Source: Candidatus Nanoarchaeia archaeon (lineage in GTDB: Archaea > Nanobdellota > Nanobdellia > Tiddalikarchaeales > Tiddalikarchaeaceae). Taken from it: 7,811 bases of DNA. Both the position numbers and the translations under genes were made by a program. Below are positions 1-6,628 of the stretch, one piece after another. The first letter of the stretch is position 1, and each line of letters begins with the position of its first letter. Under the pieces are notes generated by a model. The model was not told the origin of the DNA and ran no database searches. It worked only from the letters and a program-made list of their open reading frames with translations. The stretch spans positions 1 through 7,811 of the forward strand of contig JAQVLH010000050.1 in NCBI GenBank assembly GCA_028704265.1, given 5' to 3'.

Positions 1-801
1 TGTCATAAATTTTAATTAAGTTTTTTATATTATCATTTTTTTTCTTTATATTGTTTGGTATTATTATTAACTCTTTATCTTTTAATTTATCAAGCATTTG
101 GCTAAGCATAAAAAAATATCTCGTTTTCCTTATTTCATTTGCAAAAATGCATACATCATGTTTATAATCATTTTCTTTTTCATCATATTTTTCAAACATT
201 GATTTGCTGAATTCATTTACTTTTTTTGCTAAATCTTTTATTTTTTTTATTGCCTCTTTCTTTTTTTCTTCAGTCGAATCCTTTATTAAAAATTCTTTTA
301 ACTTAATGGTCTCTAAATACGCTTCTTTTATTTCAGAAAGCTTAGTTTTAGCATCAGAATAAACTTTATTTATACCAATATTAATATTATTGCTTATGTC
401 TGATAATTTTTCCATTTCATTCTTAAATTCAGCAGTTTTTGTTTTTAAATTAATTAATTTAAAATCTTTATCATCCAAGGTTTCATATTTTAATATTTCA
501 TCAATTTTATTAGAAGGATTTTCAAAAACAATAGCTGCATTAATTAATTTTTTATCTTTTAATTTTGTAAGTATTTGAAGCTCATTAGTGTAGATTTCTT
601 TGAATAATTCTATTCTTTTCTTGTCAATCATTTCTTTTGAAAATTCAACTAATAATTTTATGCTTTCAGGCTTATCTGTTATTATGTCTAAATTTCCTAA
701 TAATTTAATCATTTCAATTACTTTAATTTCATAATCATCTTTTACAGTTATAGCATGATTCTGTTTTAAATATTCCTTATCATTACTTTCCATTTTTTTC
801 A
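1..801. repeat. Long direct repeat, copy 1 (continues past the left edge)
   Basis: This segment aligns without gaps to 2115-2915 at a constant offset of 2114. Hand counting gives about 25 mismatches in 801 bp, or about 97% identity. Identity stops sharply at 801: the two copies read ttttttca and then diverge completely. Seven of the mismatches fall in 128-171. The left limit is unknown because the repeat runs off the window. Confidence 0.95.
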
Positions 802-1009
802 AAAAAGAACTATCTTTAAGTATGACTTTTACACTTTGTATCATTTGGTTTACAGTTGTTATTATTTTATTTTTATCATTTGATTTAAATATGCTATCCT
901 CGATTTCTTTTTTTTCATTATCTTTTATGCTTAAAAGAGTTAATATATTTATAATTTTTAATAAAACAAAATTTCTAGGGAGTAAGCTTTTTAAACTATC
1001 TTTAAATAA
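1..1009 (-). pseudogene. 5'-truncated paralogue of the 299-aa and 279-aa operon genes, fused in one frame
   Basis: On the minus strand one frame stays open for 336 codons, from just after a TAA at 1010-1012 to the left edge, where it is cut off. Its last 210 visible residues match the 279-aa protein encoded at 2745-1906 almost exactly: V83I, S104A, T154N, N158H, K160V and S164A are the only changes seen. Its upstream part matches the end of the 299-aa protein encoded at 3669-2770. Where that gene has a TAA stop, this copy has AAA (656-658), so the two parts are joined through KLLVEFSKE. The first in-frame ATG is at 844-842, with another at 793-791. Homology to the paralogue (INILT-L-S-K) extends upstream of both, so the natural 5' end is missing. 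It could still be translated from ATG 844, but no strong promoter is visible there. I call it a truncated copy. Its function is unknown; what is visible is lysine-rich, helical and without a membrane segment. Confidence 0.6.
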
Positions 1010-1103
1010 TTAGTTCTCTTACACTGAAAAAAAGGGAAGAATTGGTTATTATCTGGAAGAGGATTTATTTACAATATGGTAAATAATTAATTTTTGGGAA
1101 AAG

Positions 1104-1113
1104 CTTTTTAAAA
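1104..1113 (+). promoter_or_regulatory. Archaeal TATA box of the 257-aa gene, leaderless promoter
   Basis: CTTTTTAAAA is preceded by a purine stretch, GGGAAAAG, that could act as a BRE. Its centre is about 27 nt upstream of the ATG at 1136. Archaeal transcription usually starts about 25 nt downstream of the TATA centre, which would place the mRNA 5' end at or next to the start codon. The box is the core of a perfect 14-bp palindrome (GCTTTTTAAAAAGC, 1103-1116). No Shine-Dalgarno sequence is visible before the gene, which agrees with a leaderless mRNA. Confidence 0.7.
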
Positions 1114-1135
1114 AGCATTGCCTCAATAATTAATT

Positions 1136-1909
1136 ATGGGTAGCTTACTAGAAGAGTTAATGGCTTATAATCCTAATTTTATAAAAGAGTGCGAAAAAGA
1201 AGAAAAAATAATTGCTGATTTAAAAGAAAAAAACATGTCTGTTTATGATAAAAAAGAATTTATTCGTGATTATCAAGTTAGGCATTTAGATGGGGTTGGG
1301 GCTTTGCATTCTGTGAGCAAAGAAGAGTTATGTGATGTTTTAGGGTTAAATAATGATGAATTGGCTCTTTTGCAGGCATATCATCATAATAATTATTTTG
1401 CATACGCTAATAAGCAAATGGTAAAACATAAATTGAAGCAAGAAAACTATGGTTTTATTGATATTAATAAATATGCTAAGAGATGCAGTGTAACTCCTGA
1501 GGATTTGGAGAAAAAAGTTGTTGATATTTTTTATCAAAGAGTTAAAGCTAATAATCCTATTTCTGGAAATGTTGCTTTCACATTTAATCTTGAAGTTGGA
1601 TGCAATAAGGAGCTTCTTGTTGATTATGCTAATGCAAAATATAAAAATTATGAAGATATAAAGAAGAATCCTAAATATTATGCTCAACTTCATGTAAATC
1701 TAGATTCATTCTTATCTAGTTTTAGTTCTCCTCCTAGAATTGATAGTACTGCTGGTTTTCAGCATGCTCTATTAGGAAAAGCAAACGGAAAAGATTCTGC
1801 TAAGTATGAAATGGATTTATGTGAGGATTTTAAATTGGGAAGGCTTTCTTTTGAAGAAGCTGCAGAAAGCTTAAGAGAAAATTTTCACGTATTCTTTTTT
1901 GAATACTAA
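1136..1909 (+). CDS. Hypothetical protein, 257 aa, possible helix-turn-helix segment
   Basis: I do not recognise this protein. It starts at an ATG about 27 nt from a clear TATA box and ends in TAA. It is soluble-looking, with no signal peptide or membrane segment. Residues 109-131 (INKYAKRCSVTPEDLEKKV) have the spacing of a helix-turn-helix: Ala in the first helix, a turn at SVTPEDL, then a Lys-rich second helix. Residues 60-82 (SKEELCDVLGLNNDEL) look like another short helical pair. It has five cysteines (19, 66, 117, 156, 229) without CxxC spacing. The C-terminal third (about 185-257) looks globular and ends in FHVFFFEY. It is less Lys/Asn-rich than its neighbours and uses more G-containing codons. 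It is the only plus-strand gene between the two long direct repeats, and its stop overlaps the convergent operon's stop. DNA binding is only a possibility. Confidence 0.85.
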   Translation: MGSLLEELMAYNPNFIKECEKEEKIIADLKEKNMSVYDKKEFIRDYQVRHLDGVGALHSVSKEELCDVLGLNNDELALLQAYHHNNYFAYANKQMVKHKLKQENYGFIDINKYAKRCSVTPEDLEKKVVDIFYQRVKANNPISGNVAFTFNLEVGCNKELLVDYANAKYKNYEDIKKNPKYYAQLHVNLDSFLSSFSSPPRIDSTAGFQHALLGKANGKDSAKYEMDLCEDFKLGRLSFEEAAESLRENFHVFFFEY

Positions 1910-2745
1910 TTTTTTGTTATTGTAATTATTGTTTCATCAGTTCTCATATTGTTCATTTCTTTGAAGAATTTTTTCATCTTTTCCATAAAATTAACAATCT
2001 TGTCAACAGCTTTAGCTGCCATTTTTAAGGATTCTTTAGAAACATCCTCTTCATTTAATTCAGTTTTATCTTCTTTTATTATTGTTTCTTCAATAACAAA
2101 ATCTTTTTTTATATTGTCATAAATTTTAATTAAGTTTTTTATATTATCATTTTTTTTCTTTATATTGTTTGGTATTATTATTAACTCTTTATCTTTTAAT
2201 TTATCAAGCATTTGGCTAAGCATAAAAAAATATCTCGTTTTTCTTATCTCATTTGAAAAAATGCATTTATCATTTTTATAATCAGTTTCTTTTTCATCAT
2301 ATTTTTCAAACATTGATTTGCTGAATTCATTTACTTTTTTTGCCAAATCTTTTATTTTTTTTATTGCCTCTTTCTTTTTTTCTTCAGTCGAATCCTTTAT
2401 TAAAAATTCCTTTAATTTAATAGTCTCTAAATACGATTCTTTTATTTCAGAAAGCTTAGTTTTAGCATCAGAATAAACCTTGTTTATACCAATATTAACA
2501 TTATTGCTTATATCTGATAATTTTTCCATTTCATTCTTAAATTCAGCAGTTTTTGTTTTTAAATTAATTAATTTAAAATCTTTATCATCCAATGTTTCAT
2601 ATTTTAATATTTCATCAATTTTATTAGAAGGATTTTCAAAAACAATAGCTGCATTAATTAATTTTTTATCTTTTAATTTTGTAAGTATTTGAAGCTCATT
2701 AGTGTAGATTTCTTTAAATAATTCTATTCTTTTCTTGTCAATCAT
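1906..2745 (-). CDS. Charged coiled-coil protein, 279 aa, possibly the 3' half of a split gene
   Basis: This protein of unknown function is almost entirely predicted helix, very rich in Lys, Glu, Ile and Asn, and has no signal peptide, membrane segment or recognisable catalytic motif. Its ATG at 2745 is preceded by TCAAAAGAA, which contains no Shine-Dalgarno sequence. The frame continues upstream through seven sense codons (LLVEFSK-E) to the TAA that ends the 299-aa gene. In the duplicate copy at 1-1009 that TAA is AAA and the two parts form one protein. The 279-aa frame may therefore be a separate downstream gene or the remnant of a nonsense-interrupted gene. The C-terminus (RTDETIITITKN) ends in TAG, which overlaps the TAA of the convergent 257-aa gene in the sequence CTAA (1906-1909). 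It is the last gene of the operon. Confidence 0.8.
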   Translation of the reverse strand: MIDKKRIELFKEIYTNELQILTKLKDKKLINAAIVFENPSNKIDEILKYETLDDKDFKLINLKTKTAEFKNEMEKLSDISNNVNIGINKVYSDAKTKLSEIKESYLETIKLKEFLIKDSTEEKKKEAIKKIKDLAKKVNEFSKSMFEKYDEKETDYKNDKCIFSNEIRKTRYFFMLSQMLDKLKDKELIIIPNNIKKKNDNIKNLIKIYDNIKKDFVIEETIIKEDKTELNEEDVSKESLKMAAKAVDKIVNFMEKMKKFFKEMNNMRTDETIITITKN

Positions 2746-2915
2746 TTCTTTTGAAAATTCAACTAATAATTAAATGCTTTCAGGCTTATCAGTTATTATG
2801 TCTAAATTTCCTAACAATTTAATCATTTCAATTACTTTAGTTTCATAATCATCTTTTACAATTATAGCATGATTCTGCTTTAAATATTCCTTATCATTAC
2901 TTTCCATTTTTTTCA
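2115..2915. repeat. Long direct repeat, copy 2
   Basis: This is the second copy of the 1-801 segment, in the same orientation and without indels. It covers the C-terminal 47 codons of the 299-aa gene, the TAA and the short gap after it, and the first 210 codons of the 279-aa gene. The sequence left of 2115 still belongs to the 279-aa gene, so the true repeat is probably longer than the window can show for copy 1. The right boundary at 2915 lies inside the 299-aa frame at about residue 252. Confidence 0.95.
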
Positions 2916-3669
2916 TTAAAACAAAATCTTTTTTTATTAGTCTTATATATCCGTTTATATATTGTATATATATTTTTTGATTATCACTGTCTGTAAATAA
3001 TCCTTTTATTTCTAAATTATCATTTTTATTTTTTACACTTAAAAAAGTTAAAATATTAATTAATGCTCCTAAAAATCCGGGTGTTTTTTGGTCTATGTTT
3101 AATAGTTCTTTTGCGTCGTTCATTCTTTTTTCAAAATATTCAGGGTTGAATATTATTAATTTTTCAAGCTCTTTTGTATCAAATTTAAGATTATTCACAT
3201 TTTTAATTATTTTTTCCAATTCATCTAAAAAAGATTTTATCTGTTTCTTATCTTCGTCAGGTAAATTATCAAGTAAAGCATTTTTAATTTTTTCATTAAT
3301 TTCTACAATTGCTTTTTTTGATTCTTCAAAATTTTTTGCAAGAACCAATAATTTAGATTTTAAATCACTAAAAGAATTAGGAGCCTCATTAATCTTTTCT
3401 GCTTTTTCTAAAGTCTCTACTATTTTTGCCATTTTCCATTCTTTTATATTCCAATTTTGTTCTTGAATTAAGGCAAATATTTTATCAGATTCAGCTAAAT
3501 TATCAATAAGCTTTTGAGTATTTGAAAAAATAGTTTTATTATCATTAAATAATTTATCTAATTCAGTTTTATTTCCTTTTTTTAGCAATTCAACACTTTT
3601 ATTTAAAATTTCATGAATTTTAGCATAAGCTTGCGCAATTTCAATAGTTATAATTGGACTATTACTCAT
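2770..3669 (-). CDS. Charged helical protein, 299 aa, second gene of the operon
   Basis: Not recognised. The protein is mainly helical and lysine-rich, without a signal peptide. Residues 1-190 look like successive amphipathic helices. A short hydrophobic stretch at 198-212 (GFLGALINILTFLSV) is too short and isolated to call a membrane anchor. Residues 222-250 look like a small beta-containing segment (LFTDSDNQKIYIQYINGYIRL). From about residue 252 to the end it is nearly identical to the truncated copy at 1-1009. Before that point the copies share only a diverged pattern (INILT-LS-K). The ATG overlaps the TGA of the 726-aa gene as ATGA, which indicates translational coupling. The TAA at 2772-2770 differs from AAA in the other copy by one base, and the adjacent codon also differs, so the stop may be secondary. 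Confidence 0.85.
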   Translation of the reverse strand: MSNSPIITIEIAQAYAKIHEILNKSVELLKKGNKTELDKLFNDNKTIFSNTQKLIDNLAESDKIFALIQEQNWNIKEWKMAKIVETLEKAEKINEAPNSFSDLKSKLLVLAKNFEESKKAIVEINEKIKNALLDNLPDEDKKQIKSFLDELEKIIKNVNNLKFDTKELEKLIIFNPEYFEKRMNDAKELLNIDQKTPGFLGALINILTFLSVKNKNDNLEIKGLFTDSDNQKIYIQYINGYIRLIKKDFVLMKKMESNDKEYLKQNHAIIVKDDYETKVIEMIKLLGNLDIITDKPESI

Positions 3670-3680
3670 TTGATTCCCTC
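3666..3680 (-). promoter_or_regulatory. ATGA start-stop overlap with GAGGG ribosome-binding site
   Basis: On the minus strand GAGGG lies a few bases before ATG 3669, and that ATG shares ATGA with the TGA of the upstream 726-aa gene. This is a typical arrangement for coupled translation inside an operon and supports the chosen start of the 299-aa gene. By contrast, the next ATG (2745) has no such site. Confidence 0.6.
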
Positions 3681-5846
3681 AACATATTTTTTTAGTTCAT
3701 TTATTTTTTCTTGCATGGCAAATATTTGAGGTTTTATTTCCTCTTTATATATTGCTTTTATTTCTTTTTTTATAACACTTTTTTTTATTAAATTACTATC
3801 AACTCCTGTTAATGAAATCTTGTTATTATTTAATTCAAGCGTTCTTAACTGTTCTTTGATTTCATTAAGATACTTCTTTAAAGCAGTTTTAGCTGTATTA
3901 ACTCCTGCTTTTTCTTTGCTGTAATCTCCAAAATAAATCATTAAATCATCATGGTTTTTTAATATGAATTCAACCAAAGGTATTATTTCTTTATCTAATT
4001 CATTAACGAAGGTTTTTATTTCTTTATAATATATGATTATTTTATCATATGAATCTTTTATTTTTAATTTTGCTTTCTCATCATTTGAACTATTAATATT
4101 TGCTTTTAATATTTCCAGCAATTCAATTATTTTTTTAAGCATTTGCGAAAATTTTGATATATTGCTGTTTAATTTTACTAACTCTTCAATTTCTCCTTCT
4201 TCATCTTTTTCTTTTTTCTTATAAATTTTTTTTAGCTCTTCATCCTTTAAAGCTATCTCTTTAATTGCTTTTTTTGGAGGATTGATTGATGAAGAAATTT
4301 GATTAATAATATTTTCAGTTTCATTCTTTTTTAAAGAAATAGCATCGCTTAAATTCTTATTATCTTGAGGTGTACTATCTTCGTTTATTATTTTTTTAAT
4401 TTTGTCTTTTATGCCTTCAGGTTCTGTTAATTTAGTTGATATTTTTGCAAAATTAGAAATTAAATCTGCAATGCTCTGAGTATTTCTTACAAATGATAAA
4501 ATTTCCTGATTTGAAATAGGAATAATTTCATTAGCTTGCTTCCAAGCCAATACGCAATCATCATTTCTTTTAGCCCATGCACCATTTAATCCTTCATCAG
4601 TGTCATTTTTAGGGTTGCCTAATATAATAATAACATCAACTCCTAATCTGCCATCTTTTGCATTAAAAACACCATCATAACTTTCGCTTATTAAATCATA
4701 AATATGCATTACATTTCTTGCAAATTGCATGGCTGATTTATACACTGGCGCATCCGTTTCTAAAGGTTTAGCTATAATTAAATTAAATATTTTTGTCATT
4801 TCAATATCAAAGTTTTTTATTTCTTTTTCAAATACTTCTTGAATTTTTCCACCTTCAATTCCATCTAATCCTTCAAATGCTTCTTTAAGATATTGTTTCA
4901 CTAATGCTTCATTTAAATCTCCTTTTTTTAGTTGAGTAAAATTGTTTTGAAAATATTTAGTAATATTTTTGAATTTTCCTTCCAATTCTTGTAATTCTTT
5001 TTGCTTTTCAGCCAATTCTTTAGATTTAAGATTTCTTGCTTCATTTTCTGAGCCTCTTAAAAAAGCATAAGTTCTTGGAGGAGTTTTAATTATATCTTCT
5101 AACTTATCAAATAAATAAAACACTAAATCAGGGTCATCTTTGAATTTTTCAATTAAAGATTTTTTAATTTTCCCAAAATCATCCATTAGTGAACCATCTA
5201 ATCCTTGAAACCCTATTTCATGAGTTTTTATTTTATTATCAATTTCTTTATTATTTAATAAAGCATTTTCTTTTTTTAATTCATCAAGATTCTTTTTAAA
5301 AATTGCAAATCCAAAATCTTCACTTTTTTCAATATTTTCTGCAAGTTTTAATATTTCCCCAATTGAAATAATAAAATTTTGTAATTTTTCTTGGCTATTT
5401 TTGCCTTTTATATCATCAACACTTAAATTATTAATTAAACTTATAAATTTTTCAATTTTAGAATCTAATAATTCTGCAATACTTTCAATATTTTTATCAA
5501 TTTCAATTTCTTTATTTGTTTCTTCTGATTTTTTTTCTTCAGATGCTACTTCATCTGTTAAAAAATTAAAATTAGTTTTTAAAGAATCAATAATTTTTGA
5601 CTTTTGGTCAGAGGAATATTTTTTAAACGCATCGCTAGTTAAATGGGATTTTATATCGTTCTCAAAAGTTTTTATTATTTCCTCTTTTTTAGTGCTATCA
5701 CTTACTGAGCTTAAACCCGTTTTTATTTTAGATATTAATTCATTTATCCTATTAAAATTTAGTCTGAATTTAGTTTCATCATCTTTATTTGAGCCATCTA
5801 AAGTGCTAATTAAATTTCGTATCTCATTTATTTCCTCTTCGGCCAT
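3666..5846 (-). CDS. Large charged coiled-coil protein, 726 aa, first gene of the operon
   Basis: Not recognised. The protein is dominated by long charged helices (clear heptad-like stretches about 125-205, 270-300 and 530-720) and has no signal peptide or membrane segment, so it is probably cytoplasmic. One segment breaks the pattern and looks globular, at about 390-455. It contains a hydrophobic strand (GVDVIIILG, 402-410) followed by NPKNDTDEGLNGAW and an aromatic/Cys segment (CVLAWKQAN, 431-439). No known nucleotide-binding motif fits it. A short motif F-[QE]-GLDG occurs twice, at 213-218 and 324-329, each followed by a helix of similar pattern, which suggests an internal repeat. The ATG (MAEEEIN) lies about 27 nt from a TATA-like box, consistent with a leaderless mRNA. 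The TGA overlaps the next gene's ATG. Function is unknown; structural, scaffold or partner-binding roles would all fit a coiled-coil protein. Confidence 0.88.
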   Translation of the reverse strand: MAEEEINEIRNLISTLDGSNKDDETKFRLNFNRINELISKIKTGLSSVSDSTKKEEIIKTFENDIKSHLTSDAFKKYSSDQKSKIIDSLKTNFNFLTDEVASEEKKSEETNKEIEIDKNIESIAELLDSKIEKFISLINNLSVDDIKGKNSQEKLQNFIISIGEILKLAENIEKSEDFGFAIFKKNLDELKKENALLNNKEIDNKIKTHEIGFQGLDGSLMDDFGKIKKSLIEKFKDDPDLVFYLFDKLEDIIKTPPRTYAFLRGSENEARNLKSKELAEKQKELQELEGKFKNITKYFQNNFTQLKKGDLNEALVKQYLKEAFEGLDGIEGGKIQEVFEKEIKNFDIEMTKIFNLIIAKPLETDAPVYKSAMQFARNVMHIYDLISESYDGVFNAKDGRLGVDVIIILGNPKNDTDEGLNGAWAKRNDDCVLAWKQANEIIPISNQEILSFVRNTQSIADLISNFAKISTKLTEPEGIKDKIKKIINEDSTPQDNKNLSDAISLKKNETENIINQISSSINPPKKAIKEIALKDEELKKIYKKKEKDEEGEIEELVKLNSNISKFSQMLKKIIELLEILKANINSSNDEKAKLKIKDSYDKIIIYYKEIKTFVNELDKEIIPLVEFILKNHDDLMIYFGDYSKEKAGVNTAKTALKKYLNEIKEQLRTLELNNNKISLTGVDSNLIKKSVIKKEIKAIYKEEIKPQIFAMQEKINELKKYVEGIK

Positions 5847-5868
5847 AATATTTTTTTATTTCTTGATT

Positions 5869-5878
5869 TATTATAAAA
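5869..5878 (-). promoter_or_regulatory. TATA-like box for the minus-strand operon
   Basis: Read on the minus strand this is TTTTATAATA, centred about 27 nt upstream of the ATG at 5846, the distance expected for a leaderless archaeal mRNA. No Shine-Dalgarno sequence precedes that ATG. The surroundings are so AT-rich that other TATA-like words occur nearby, for example ATTAAAAAG a few bases further upstream. Confidence 0.45.
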
Positions 5879-5981
5879 CTTTTTAATATTGAAGTTTTTT
5901 GGGAAAAAAACTAAACTAAAATCTTAAATAAGCAACATTTTTATACCAATAACACTTATATAATCAATATTTAACAATTTA

Positions 5982-5990
5982 TTATAAAAT
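5982..5990 (+). promoter_or_regulatory. TATA-like box for the 54-aa ORF
   Basis: TTATAAAAT is centred about 24 nt before the ATG at 6010, again fitting a leaderless transcript. Together with the box at 5869-5878 it makes 5847-6009 a divergent promoter region. Nothing else was identified in that interval. Confidence 0.45.
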
Positions 5991-6003
5991 AGTTGTTAAT
6001 ACC

Positions 6004-6046
6004 AAAAAAATGATTAATGTTAAAAATAATTCATTTTATGATTCTT
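6004..6046 (+). repeat. 43-bp direct repeat, left copy
   Basis: An A-run followed by the first 12 codons of the 54-aa ORF matches 6615-6657 with two mismatches (AAT/AGT twice). The spacing is 611 bp. At protein level the copies read MINVKNNSFYDS and MISVKSNSFYDS. Confidence 0.85.
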
Positions 6047-6174
6047 TAATACAGAAATGCAGCGAATTTTACATAAATCTTCTTGGATATTGCCAACAAA
6101 AAATTGATTTAAAAAAATGTCTTAAATTATACTCTTATAATTTAGAAAATAATTATATTGGCAACGCATATTAA
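6010..6174 (+). CDS. Small ORF, 54 aa, possibly the 5' part of a frameshifted gene
   Basis: An ATG at 6010 opens a 54-codon frame (MINVKNNSFYDS... ending GNAY) with a TATA-like box 24 nt upstream. It looks helical and has three cysteines (17, 28, 37). It is not recognised. It ends with TAA four bases before the ATG of the next ORF. The downstream frame is already open from 6146. A single-base shift near 6160-6171 would join the two into one protein of about 200 aa (NNYIGNA then HIKEMKG). It is therefore either a separate small leaderless gene co-transcribed with the next, or the beginning of a single gene broken by a frameshift or sequencing error. The first 12 codons are duplicated at 6621. 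Confidence 0.5.
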   Translation: MINVKNNSFYDSLIQKCSEFYINLLGYCQQKIDLKKCLKLYSYNLENNYIGNAY

Positions 6175-6178
6175 AGAG

Positions 6179-6628
6179 ATGAAAGGAAGAATGGATAATA
6201 TTTTAAAACAGAAGAAATGGCTAAGAAATGTATATAATACTATAAAAGCTGAAAGTGATAAAAATTATCCATCCTCTTTCTGGCAAGCTTTGGAATCCAA
6301 AAAAAAGAAGATATTTGAAGATGAAACCAGTTTAAGCGAAGCTATAAATATTTTAATAGAAATTACAGAAACAATATTAAATGCTGCAAAAAAAAGATTT
6401 ATGCCTGATAAATATGAACAAATTAATAAAGATGATATTAGTTATTGTGAAAATATTTTTGATGAAATTGCAATGATTTGGGATTCAGAAAAGATTAATA
6501 TTTATGAAAAATATTCGGATATATTAAAATTGGTTAATCATGTTCCTAATGAGAAATTTACTCTAAAATCTCTTGAAAAAGATTTAACTATAATAAAAAA
6601 CAAATATTTGGATAAAAAAAATGATTAG
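6179..6628 (+). CDS. Hypothetical helical protein, 149 aa
   Basis: Not recognised. It is all-helical and charged with Trp at 14, 35 and 101, one Cys at 90, and no signal peptide or membrane segment. I chose the ATG at 6179, four bases after the stop of the 54-aa ORF. Alternatives are TTG 6158, which would overlap that ORF, and ATG 6191, which has AGGA just upstream. The frame is open upstream only to 6146. The protein ends KKND with a TAG lying inside the right copy of the 43-bp repeat. It probably shares a transcript with the 54-aa ORF. Its Lys/Asn/Ile-rich composition resembles the minus-strand operon, but I see no alignable similarity to those proteins. Confidence 0.75.
   Translation: MKGRMDNILKQKKWLRNVYNTIKAESDKNYPSSFWQALESKKKKIFEDETSLSEAINILIEITETILNAAKKRFMPDKYEQINKDDISYCENIFDEIAMIWDSEKINIYEKYSDILKLVNHVPNEKFTLKSLEKDLTIIKNKYLDKKND

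Noticed and set aside
390..578. Plus-strand open frame of 62 codons, with a twin at 2480-2692
   Set aside because: Both lie opposite the same part of the long repeat, so their similarity only reflects the duplicated minus-strand gene. The products are Phe/Ser/Leu-rich, typical of antisense to Lys/Glu-rich coding DNA.
822..1013. Plus-strand open frame of 63 codons
   Set aside because: It lies opposite the truncated copy, whose minus frame shows clear homology to the 299-aa protein. Its Phe/Ser/Leu/Ile-rich product looks like a shadow.
1091..1102. Shared word TTTTTGGGAAAA, here and near 5896-5907, as an operator
   Set aside because: Only two occurrences, at different positions relative to their genes, in highly AT-rich DNA. 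Not enough to claim a site.
1346..1693. Minus-strand open frame of 115 codons
   Set aside because: It lies wholly inside the 257-aa gene, which has a good promoter and more varied composition. The Ile/Asn/Phe-rich product looks like a shadow.
2770..2772. Recoding of TAA as a sense codon (alternative code or readthrough)
   Set aside because: TAA also ends the 257-aa, 54-aa and pilin-like genes at sensible places, and no recoding signal is visible. A plain nonsense or fusion difference is simpler.
5401..5886. Plus-strand open frame of 161 codons
   Set aside because: It is antisense to the 5' end of the 726-aa gene and has the Ser/Phe/Leu-rich composition of a shadow frame. The frames at 3095-3466 and 4033-4224 were rejected for the same reason.
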